Assembly (NCBI GenBank): GCA_013151645.1
Contig: JAADHU010000031.1
Location: 1-64,000, forward strand
DNA from: Gammaproteobacteria bacterium
GTDB lineage: Bacteria > Pseudomonadota > Gammaproteobacteria > Steroidobacterales > Woeseiaceae
Length of the DNA stretch: 64,000 nt
Reading direction: 5' to 3'
A program made the position numbers and the translations under genes. Positions within the stretch are counted from its first letter, which is position 1, and every line of letters begins with the position of its first letter. The notes under the pieces were generated by a model that was given only the letters and a program-made list of their open reading frames with translations, was not told where the DNA came from and ran no database searches. This document shows, one piece after another, positions 46,569-53,808 of the stretch.

Positions 46569-46920
46569 TTATCGACTAGGGTGAATTGGATTGATTCAGG
46601 ATCAATACCGCTTTCGAGCGCGATTATGCCACCCATTCTGGCAATAGTCGTCACTTTTTCGGCGGAAGGCGGCGTAGTCCGGTTGGTTGGACAATATCGT
46701 GGTCGCCAGGGCGATTTGCAGGATCGTCGCAGAGTGATCGTCTGTTGGCGGTGCGCCGGCGGGAGCTTTGATAATCGACTGCTGACTGATGACGATTATG
46801 CGCGTACGAATCAGTCGTTCGTACGCGCCTCGCTTGCAAGCATTGCCACCGCGCCCGCTATCACAGGATAGTATTCATAGCAGGCTTACGGTGGCAGGCG
46901 GAACGGCTTTGTCCAATTTG
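46569..46920. other. Intergenic region with possible decayed reading frames
   Basis: These bases between two minus-strand genes hold no gene I can trust. On the minus strand a frame ending in a TAA at 46559 has protein-like text (for example IARMGGIIALESGIDPESI). Another frame upstream also has it (SATILQIALATTILSNQPDY). They would need a frameshift to join. A plus-strand frame at 46566-46871 covers the same bases with no start signal. This may be a small decayed gene or chance. Confidence 0.3.
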
Positions 46921-48300
46921 CTAATTCACCGTATTGCCACTTGCTCCCGGTAGCGCGTTGATATCGGCCTGAGTCGCCGCTGCCGTATTGCCACAAATCA
47001 CGGCTCCGCTGTTGGTGAAAGAATTCTCAACTAATGTTCCAGCTTCACAGACAGACCGGGCTTCGTAGTTGACGGCGGCCTCAGTGATATTTTCGAACGA
47101 ATTTCTTTCCACGAAGAGTGAGAAATTTGAGCGCCAGTTCTGGTTGATTCCGCGGTTCGCATTGCGACAGGTATTGTCAGTAAAAACGGTATTGAAACCG
47201 TCTTTATCAAGTTGAAGACATCTTGAGACCAGGTCGTGGAAATTGTTGCCGGCGATCGCTATTTGTATGCCTTCTTCAATTCGAATCGCATTCACAGTGT
47301 TGTAGATTTCGTTGTTGATAATCTGCACATTGGTCGGTCCGCCGGCTGACCCAACAAGAATCGCGCTACCGTCCGAGCCGCTGGAGAAAACGCCGCATCC
47401 GGACCCATCGTCGAAACACCACATTTCGCCTGCTGGCGCCCTGACTAAGCTATGAAAAACATTCCCTTCGATGATGACGTCTTCGATGTATTTCAGATCG
47501 ATGCCATTTTCCCGATCGGAATAAAACAGATTCGCACCGATATAAACGTTTCGTGGCGGGTTTGCGGAGCAGAGGTGGCATGCCTGGAATCCGTCACCGC
47601 CGTTGTGATGTATTTCATTGCGAAGTATCCAAATACTGTCGGCTCCGGATGCGACGAAAATTCCATGTCGATCGTCGCCCTGATTGTGGTGAATCTCGGA
47701 ATCAGTGATTACCATATTGGTTCCACGAAAAGACGATCCGTTTTTTCCACGAAGGTTGCGGATTTCTACATTTCGGAAGATGTGATGATCGCCGTTCGTT
47801 CGTGGTTGTATATTGTCGAATATTGTTCCGACAAAAATACACCATGATCCACTGATGGAGAATACGTCGTTATCTCCCTGCAACGTGCCGCCGACAATAA
47901 ATGCGGGGTTCTGTTCGGTTCCGGAGCAGCTGATGCTCAAATCCTGATTGACGTTTTGAAGAGTGAAGTTCAGCACTTCGCCGGCGCCAATTGTCGCTGG
48001 CAGAATACCTGTGGCAGTCGCCGTACCAGGTTCCTGTTGGTATTCAAACGGGATGTCCGGAATGGAGGTTATTTCCCCGACTGGTGGTGGCGGTGGGGGA
48101 GGCGGCGGCGGCGTCGTTGGCGGCGGTGGCGGCGGTGTTGTTGGCGGCGGCGTCGTCGGCGGCGGTGTCGGTGGCGGTGTCCCGGAGGACGGCGGCGGGG
48201 TCACATCGGCAACGGCCACTGGCTCGCCGAGATCCAGACAACCACCCAATGCCAGTGTGGCAATACAGATAGACAATGACAGTATTGTTTTATATCTCAT
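46921..48300 (-). CDS. Beta-helix lipoprotein with proline-rich linker (c-di-GMP riboswitch-controlled)
   Basis: This protein of about 459 residues is the paralogue of the secreted beta-helix protein at 27648. A lipoprotein signal with ALGGC near residue 20-25 is followed by a proline/threonine-rich linker (PPPTTPPPPPPT type, near 35-85) and then a parallel beta-helix. Shared blocks are HHNQGDDRHG, DRENGIDLKYIEDVIIEG and WCFDDGSGCGVFSSGSDG. The ORF opens with GTG at 48315; ATG 48300 (MRYKTILSLSI) gives the best signal. The linker suits spanning a surface layer, so an extracellular polymer-binding or lyase-like role is likely. A GEMM riboswitch lies about 150 bp upstream. Confidence 0.82.
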   Translation of the reverse strand: MRYKTILSLSICIATLALGGCLDLGEPVAVADVTPPPSSGTPPPTPPPTTPPPTTPPPPPPTTPPPPPPPPPPVGEITSIPDIPFEYQQEPGTATATGILPATIGAGEVLNFTLQNVNQDLSISCSGTEQNPAFIVGGTLQGDNDVFSISGSWCIFVGTIFDNIQPRTNGDHHIFRNVEIRNLRGKNGSSFRGTNMVITDSEIHHNQGDDRHGIFVASGADSIWILRNEIHHNGGDGFQACHLCSANPPRNVYIGANLFYSDRENGIDLKYIEDVIIEGNVFHSLVRAPAGEMWCFDDGSGCGVFSSGSDGSAILVGSAGGPTNVQIINNEIYNTVNAIRIEEGIQIAIAGNNFHDLVSRCLQLDKDGFNTVFTDNTCRNANRGINQNWRSNFSLFVERNSFENITEAAVNYEARSVCEAGTLVENSFTNSGAVICGNTAAATQADINALPGASGNTVN

Positions 48301-48447
48301 AACATCCATTCCCACGTGACCTTGACCAAGCGAATTAAATGCTACCGGCCTCGTTTAGCAGCACTTTGGGTCGATCGTCAGGGGAGACTAAATGACAGCA
48401 CAAGAACTGCCTGAGATACTGCGTTACGCAGGCGAAAATCGCCTGGT

Positions 48448-48536
48448 TCTCTGGCAGCCCCGCTATCATAGGTACAACCCTTAGACCGGAAGCTTTGCGT
48501 CCCTGCCTTTCAGCAGGTTTGCCATTTTCAACACAC
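48448..48536 (-). promoter_or_regulatory. Class I cyclic-di-GMP (GEMM) riboswitch
   Basis: Reading the minus strand from about 48536, the sequence shows the GEMM-I landmarks in order: GGCAAACC (48516-48523), a GAAA loop (near 48506-48513), GGGACGCAAAGC (48492-48503), a CTAAG element (48480-48484), and a closing GATAGCGGGGCTGCC (48453-48467). This is the GGCAAACC / GGGACGCAAAGCC / GGTAGCxGGG plan of the family. A short hairpin, CAGGCGA-TTT-TCGCCTG (48429-48445), follows. It lies upstream of the beta-helix lipoprotein at 46921 on the same strand. Whether it turns expression on or off is not visible. Confidence 0.85.
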
Positions 48537-49192
48537 GATCATTTAATCCAAGACCCTGTACTTAGGCAAGGACTTGCATCGTTCTCATCAATCCGCAGCT
48601 AACAGTACTTCGGTTTTGGAGTGCAAGCACCCCATAGCTGCAAGAAATCTACCTTTAGCCGCGCGTGAATATGGAAAACGGTTTCTGAATCAATTCTCGC
48701 CAAACCTGATGACACTGAGTAAAATGCAAATCTTGGATAAGTAAAAGCAAGTCTCGTGCCATAAATAATAAAGCACTTTAAATACAAGCGTATATCACGA
48801 TAAATTAGAATCAAAATTCAAAGTAGAATATTCGACAGCCGGAATTTTTCGTAAAGTAGTCGCCATTTGCACACAGTAACCTAACGACACAGTTATGTTA
48901 TTTAGCTAAGTTCGTAGAAACAATGAAATTAAGTACTGTCGCGATTTGCAGACAGGAAAAATATTTTTAGCGGATTTTTTCAACTACTGCTCGGTCGCGA
49001 TCTTTTGCGCGAACGGTGCGTGAGGATCAGAGATTATGTAATCGGTTTTCAGTGTATTGTTACGTGTGTTGAATCGTCCACAGTGAACGAGTTTCGCGTC
49101 ACTGTCGCCCCGTCTGTGAACCCGCAAGGCCGTTCAGGTTTTCTGATAAACTGCGGCTTGTCTTCCCTGCTAAAAAGTCAGAGTTAAACCAA
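48537..49192. other. AT-rich non-coding region between riboswitch and gltX
   Basis: The region has no convincing gene. Bases about 48560-48990 are clearly more A+T-rich than the rest of the window. Frames found there (for example 48599-48814 minus and 49005-49187 plus) lack start signals and coding character. It should hold promoters for the minus-strand riboswitch transcript and for plus-strand gltX. A sequence ending TTTTTTCAACTACTGC near 48975-48990 is only superficially like the MITE end at 27560. Confidence 0.4.
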
Positions 49193-50611
49193 ATGACCGT
49201 CCGTACTCGTTTCGCTCCCAGCCCGACGGGGGTTTTGCATATAGGCAGCGTCCGTACAGCGCTATTTTGCTGGCTTTACGCCAGGCACCATGGTGGTCAA
49301 TTCGTACTGAGAATTGAAGATACTGATCGCGAACGCTCTACGAAAGAGAACGTCGATGCCATACTCGACGGCATGGACTGGCTGGGCTTGCATCCGGACG
49401 AGGGGCCATTTTTTCAAACAGACCGTATGGGCCGCTACCAGGAGGTCATTGATACCTGGTTGGAAAATGGCAATGCATACCACTGCTATTGCAGCAGGGA
49501 CGAGTTGGAGGCATTGCGTGCAAGACAAATGGCGGCGGGCGAAAAGACACGCTACGACGGTCGTTGCCGCGACCGTGAGAAAGCGGAAGGTGACGTCAAA
49601 CCGGTGGTGCGTTTCAGGAACCCGCTTGAGGGTGAGGTCGTGGTCAATGACCATGTCCGGGGGCGGGTGGTTTTTCAGAATGCGGAATTGGATGATCTAA
49701 TCATCGCTCGATCCGACGGGACTCCTACGTACAATTTCACGGTAGTCGTCGACGATTCTGATATGGAGATTAGCCACGTAATACGTGGCGACGATCATCT
49801 GAACAATACCCCGCGGCAAATGAACATGATCGCGGCACTTGGCGTCGATCCACCGGCTTACGCGCATTTGCCGATGATACTCGGACCGGACGGAAGCAAG
49901 CTCTCCAAACGCCACGGCGCGGTCGATGTTCGGGAGTATCGCGAAGAGGGCTATTTGCCGGAAGCGCTTTTGAATTATCTTGTCAGGCTCGGTTGGTCGC
50001 ACGGTGACCAGGAGATTTTCTCGATTTCCGACATGACTCGACTTTTCGATATTGCGAACGTCAATCAGTCGGCGTCGGCATTCAATCCAGAGAAGTTGGT
50101 GTGGGTTAATCAGCAATACATTATGGCCGGTTCTGCTGAAGATATTGGTAAAAAACTCGTGCCGTATCTTGAAGGCATAGGCCTCAACCTGCTTGATGGA
50201 CCCGATCCTGCGGATGTTGCGGACGGCTTCCGAGAGCGAGCGCAAACTCTCTTACACATGGCGGCAAGCGCGCGCTATTGTTATGAAGACTTCGAGGCAA
50301 TAGAGCCGAAGTCGGCTAAGAAACAGCTTCGGCCAGTAATCCTCGAGCCGTTAAAGCGGGTGAGGGCCCGGTTAGCGGAATTGGGCGACTGGAACAAAGA
50401 GGCCATTGCAGTGACGATCAGGGAAGTAGCCGAGAGTTTCGAGGTGAAGATGGGTAAGCTCGGACAACCGATCAGAGTGGCTGTGACTGGCGGTCCGGTG
50501 TCGCCGCCGATCGATGTGACTTTGTGGTTGGTAGGCTATCGCAGAACGCTTGACAGACTTGATCATGCGATCGAAATCGTCGAAGCCAGGCGAGCCGCCG
50601 GAGGCTGCTGA
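49193..50611 (+). CDS. gltX: Glutamyl-tRNA synthetase
   Basis: The class I aminoacyl-tRNA synthetase charges tRNA-Glu in the cytosol. The 472-residue length is normal. The HIGH-type motif is in TGVLHIGSVRTALF near residue 12 and the KMSKS-type motif is SKLSKRHGAVD near 237. The C-terminal helical anticodon-binding domain follows. The ATG at 49193 starts the family-like VRTRFAPSPTG. It is a housekeeping gene marking chromosomal backbone; tRNA-Ala and tRNA-Glu lie just downstream, the latter being its substrate. Confidence 0.97.
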   Translation: MTVRTRFAPSPTGVLHIGSVRTALFCWLYARHHGGQFVLRIEDTDRERSTKENVDAILDGMDWLGLHPDEGPFFQTDRMGRYQEVIDTWLENGNAYHCYCSRDELEALRARQMAAGEKTRYDGRCRDREKAEGDVKPVVRFRNPLEGEVVVNDHVRGRVVFQNAELDDLIIARSDGTPTYNFTVVVDDSDMEISHVIRGDDHLNNTPRQMNMIAALGVDPPAYAHLPMILGPDGSKLSKRHGAVDVREYREEGYLPEALLNYLVRLGWSHGDQEIFSISDMTRLFDIANVNQSASAFNPEKLVWVNQQYIMAGSAEDIGKKLVPYLEGIGLNLLDGPDPADVADGFRERAQTLLHMAASARYCYEDFEAIEPKSAKKQLRPVILEPLKRVRARLAELGDWNKEAIAVTIREVAESFEVKMGKLGQPIRVAVTGGPVSPPIDVTLWLVGYRRTLDRLDHAIEIVEARRAAGGC

Positions 50612-50727
50612 AGCAACGCGTTCCGGATCCACTAACGTAACGCAACCCTTTGTTTCAATAGCTAAACAATGTCAATTGACGCGTTGCTTGACAGCTCCGA
50701 TGAGTGTCCGTAAAGTTCCGGCCTCTT

Positions 50728-50803
<76 letters not shown>

Positions 50804-50851
50804 AAGGTCACGCTTGGCTTCATAAATTAGTTTCGGCAGATAACAACTTAG

Positions 50852-50927
50852 GTCCCCATCGTCTAGAGGCCTAGGACACCGCCCTTTCACGGCGGTAACG
50901 GGGGTTCGAACCCCCCTGGGGACGCCA
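50852..50927 (+). tRNA. tRNA-Glu (anticodon TTC)
   Basis: A 76-base cloverleaf runs from GTCCCC to an encoded CCA. The anticodon stem CCGCC/GGCGG encloses the loop CTTTCAC (anticodon TTC). The T arm reads GGGGGTTCGAACCCCCC. It lies 48 bp after tRNA-Ala and near its synthetase gene gltX. Confidence 0.97.
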
Positions 50928-50929
50928 CT

Positions 50930-50960
50930 CCCCTTACATAACTATTTGGAATGTAAGGGG
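50930..50960 (+). terminator. Hairpin after tRNA-Glu, possible terminator
   Basis: A 10-bp perfect inverted repeat, CCCCTTACAT / ATGTAAGGGG, encloses an 11-base loop just 2 bp after the tRNA-Glu CCA. It is not followed by a T-run, so it may be a processing or partial transcription-stop hairpin rather than a classical Rho-independent terminator. Confidence 0.55.
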
Positions 50961-51427
50961 AATCGTGCGTGGGTAACGCGCCGTTGCGCACGATGTTACT
51001 TACGCGGTTACGTCGGTCGGTCGGCTTGATGGCGGTCGTAGGGATTGCGGCCGGGGGAGCTCACTGACGTCTGCCACGAACCGGGCGGAATCTCGGTACT
51101 GGCCAACCGGCCGTGCCTGGACACGCGTCAGGGAGCGCCGTTTGCGGGCAGTGCTAAACGGACCACGGCGTCACGATGTGTAGTGAGTGCCAACTACTTG
51201 AAATACCATTGCGGCTCGTCTGACGAACGGTTGGCGGTGCTTTGGGCAGGGAATACGAACTGGAAACACGTCTTTGGTGAGATGAATTTCTGCTACAAAC
51301 CGTGGCCGCATCGGAGTTCATCGACAAGCCGGCTGCAGATTTCGGGTTGCAGCAAATGCATAGAGACATGATCGAGTGCCGGGTCGTTTCGAAGACTATG
51401 CAGTCCCGGGACTCAAAGGAGGTGGCA
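50961..51427. other. Non-coding stretch downstream of the tRNA genes
   Basis: These 467 bp hold no feature I trust. Frames at 51045-51371 (plus) and 51154-51561 (minus) lack plausible starts and coding character. No copy of the tRNA-Glu 3' end was seen here, so there is no sign of an integration site. Confidence 0.4.
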
Positions 51428-51541
51428 ATGAATTCTCTTGCAGAGGAGCAGGCGATCGCATTCCTCGTGGGTCGATATATTTCCAAAACGTTAAGCGCAG
51501 CACATCGGGAGGTAACTCTTGGCGGCAGACTAGGGTATTGA
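51428..51541 (+). CDS. Possible small protein (37 residues)
   Basis: An ATG at 51428 is preceded by AAAGGAGGTGG (51415-51425), an almost perfect anti-16S match at proper spacing. The 37-codon frame begins MNSLAEEQAIAFLVGRYISK and ends at 51541. I do not recognise it. The frame is open upstream to 51302 without an equal signal. It stands alone before the ATP-grasp gene (116 bp away). The strong ribosome site is the only real evidence. Confidence 0.35.
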   Translation: MNSLAEEQAIAFLVGRYISKTLSAAHREVTLGGRLGY

Positions 51542-51656
51542 GAGATATTTGTCTGCCGCATCCGATAAAATACTAAAAGCCTATACTTACCCGGACGATT
51601 TACGACAAGTCACTTTTGATGAAATCTGTTAGTTATATAATTCAACTGTCGCTCCC

Positions 51657-52850
51657 ATGAAAAGCAATCGATCAGTTGCCGCGATTTTCGGCTCGTCAGA
51701 TTGTGCCTATTTCATGAGCAGTGGGCTTTTAAAGCGGGAAATCGATATCGTTGTGTTCGCGAGCAAGACGCGCGATTCATTCGGAAACATTTCGATAGAG
51801 CAATGTCCGTCCCCGGATTCGCCGACGCAGTTGGTTTCATTCTTGAAGTCGTATGCGAACGGATGTCCCGGCGTGGATTTTATTGTCATACCTTCTTCAG
51901 ATGAGTATGCAATGTTTTTCGCCAATTATCATTCGGATCTCGCACCGCGATTTCAAATTCTCTCGCCACCGCTTCAGTCAGTCAGAATCTGTGCAAATAA
52001 GCTGGAATTCAGCGAGTTTTGCGAAAAAAACGGGATCGATGCACCCAGGTCTTACGGCATAAATTCTGAACGGGAATTTCAGAATCATGCGTCCAGTATC
52101 GACTATCCCGTAATAGTTAAGCCGATAATAGCTCGTGGGCTACCGGCATCCATCGTGCCGAAAGTTATTCTTGCAGAGGATCATGAAGAGCTACTTGCTC
52201 TTGGCAAGAAAATCTGGGCATTGGATCGACCGCTTTTTTTCCAGGAACTCATACCGGGCAGTCGAGAAGCACTGGTATTTGTTGGTGGTGTTGTTCGTTC
52301 CAAGGATAGCGAAGAGAAAATATTCGTGGGTACGAAGATCATGGATCACCCAAAGCTTGGCGGGAATACGACGTTTGCGAGGCTGCAATGGCAGGAAGAG
52401 GCTGTGACCAGTGCTCGCAGTATCTTGAGGGAATTGGAGTTTGATGGCCTATTTGACATTGAATTCAAACGCGACCATCGCGATGGCTTGTTGAAGGTTA
52501 TAGAGGTGAACCCGCGCATCGGCCTTTGGCACCGGATCAGCGACGACGGTGAAATGGATATTATTTCCTATTACTATTCTCTGCTCACCAATTGCCATGA
52601 GCGTAGCCGAAGTAGTTACATTGCGCATGTTGACCATCGAAAATGGATGTCGAAACACCGTCACTTAATCGCACTTGTGGAATCGCACGGCATTGTATTC
52701 GGAAGTGGCCGGTGGTTTGTAGACCTGTGTAGACGTCCGCAAGTCCGCGACTGGAATTTTCGAAACTGGAGACGGAATTGGAAGTGCGTGAAAATTGTAG
52801 TCGGTCGATTTCGCCAGCTAGGCGTCTCGGTTCTGCTGCTCGGAGATTGA
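51657..52850 (+). CDS. ATP-grasp domain protein (carboxylate-amine ligase-like)
   Basis: This 397-residue protein has an ATP-grasp fold. There is an N-terminal Rossmann-like part (AAIFGSSDCAYFMSS) and the ATP-binding strand YPVIVKPIIARG near residue 143. The acid-metal block IEFKRDHRDGLLKVIEVNPRIG is near 275. Members join a carboxylate to an amine or thiol through acyl phosphate. It is followed 1 bp later by a GNAT-like gene and has no obvious partner peptide nearby. A role in coupling an amino acid or modifying a surface molecule is inferred only from the family. Confidence 0.78.
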   Translation: MKSNRSVAAIFGSSDCAYFMSSGLLKREIDIVVFASKTRDSFGNISIEQCPSPDSPTQLVSFLKSYANGCPGVDFIVIPSSDEYAMFFANYHSDLAPRFQILSPPLQSVRICANKLEFSEFCEKNGIDAPRSYGINSEREFQNHASSIDYPVIVKPIIARGLPASIVPKVILAEDHEELLALGKKIWALDRPLFFQELIPGSREALVFVGGVVRSKDSEEKIFVGTKIMDHPKLGGNTTFARLQWQEEAVTSARSILRELEFDGLFDIEFKRDHRDGLLKVIEVNPRIGLWHRISDDGEMDIISYYYSLLTNCHERSRSSYIAHVDHRKWMSKHRHLIALVESHGIVFGSGRWFVDLCRRPQVRDWNFRNWRRNWKCVKIVVGRFRQLGVSVLLLGD

Positions 52851-52851
52851 A

Positions 52852-53544
52852 ATGAATAAAGGGCGAGGAATTCTGGCTCGAATCCGAAATCGAGAGTATC
52901 GATATATTTTCAAACGGATATTTCCGACCGACAACAATATCTTCTATGCGGGTCGGCAAGTGATTTTGGGGCAGAAAGATCTCGAAACCATTGAAAGGTA
53001 CTACGAGCTATTCAAGAAGAAATTTAAACACCAGATTGTTGCCGTCGACGAAGAAATGCGCGATCGACTGTTCGAAGCATTTCCAGACGACAAATCGAAG
53101 TTTGAACGTCGTCTTGCGCGTGGCGCAAACTGTTACGTCTCGATTACGGACAGTCAAATTTCTGCGTATGTCTGGGTTCAACCACCAGCAAGGGCTTATG
53201 AGACCAATAGTTTGTGGGTTTTCAAACCAAAGAATGTCCATTCGATGTGGTTCTTCGATATTTACGTGTTGCCACAGTTTCGGCTAAAAGGTCTTTTCGG
53301 ATATTTGTCCGGGGCGGTACGTTCGATCTATAGCGACGATAGTCCGGTGGTGGTTTGCGCGGAGACATCCTATAACAATCGAAAGTCACTTCGAGCCCAT
53401 TTCAGTATGGGGTATGAGATAACGCACGTTGTCGATTTTGTATCTATTTTTGGATTAAAGATTTACCTGGCGAGGCAATTGAATCCAAAGAATTTGAGGA
53501 TTTCGTGCCGGTTTGAGCTAAACCCCAAAGCGTACCGGCTTTGA
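52852..53544 (+). CDS. GNAT-family acetyltransferase-like protein
   Basis: This 230-residue protein has a GNAT-like core: WFFDIYVLPQFRLKGLFGYLSG near residues 140-162 resembles the V-x-x-x-x-R/Q-x-x-G-x-G/A acetyl-CoA loop. CAETSYNNRKSLRAHFSMGYE near 178 matches the fourth motif (N-x-x-S-x-x-x-x-x-x-x-G-F/Y). The start ATG is 1 bp after the ATP-grasp stop, so the pair is an operon. Acceptor is unknown. Confidence 0.75.
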   Translation: MNKGRGILARIRNREYRYIFKRIFPTDNNIFYAGRQVILGQKDLETIERYYELFKKKFKHQIVAVDEEMRDRLFEAFPDDKSKFERRLARGANCYVSITDSQISAYVWVQPPARAYETNSLWVFKPKNVHSMWFFDIYVLPQFRLKGLFGYLSGAVRSIYSDDSPVVVCAETSYNNRKSLRAHFSMGYEITHVVDFVSIFGLKIYLARQLNPKNLRISCRFELNPKAYRL

Positions 53545-53808
53545 CTTTTACCAACAGATCGGGAATGTACGGAAGTACAGGGCCGAATGATTGAAGGGAT
53601 GGCCTAACGTCCTGAGCAGAGGATTGGGGCGCCCGCCGGGCTTCGTTCTCGCGCGTTTGCCGTAACTCGTAGAAACTCGCCAGGGTATTTCAACAGCCAC
53701 TGCGTCTACGGATACGCAAGCCGTTAGCGCCGTTTGTTTACGACGTGACGTACGGGCACCGGGTCAGGCGCTCCAACCAGCAGAGCGCCCGTGAGTTGCG
53801 TTAGTCGA
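53545..53808. other. Intergenic region after the GNAT gene
   Basis: These 264 bp between convergent genes hold no coding signal. A GGCGCTC/GAGCGCC stem near 53770-53790 on the minus strand follows the PASTA gene stop but has no T-run after it. Confidence 0.35.

Noticed and set aside
46566-46871. 101-codon plus-strand frame
   Set aside because: No start signal; it lies antisense to protein-like minus-strand text, so neither strand is trusted.
47963-48319. Glycine-rich plus-strand frame near the beta-helix lipoprotein start
   Set aside because: It is the complement of the Pro/Thr linker, not an independent gene.
48975-48990. Sequence similar to the MITE end (TTTTTTCAAC)
   Set aside because: Only about ten bases match and no partner inverted end is nearby.
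50852-51656. Integration site for a genomic island at tRNA-Glu
   Set aside because: No integrase gene and no second copy of the tRNA 3' end was seen downstream.
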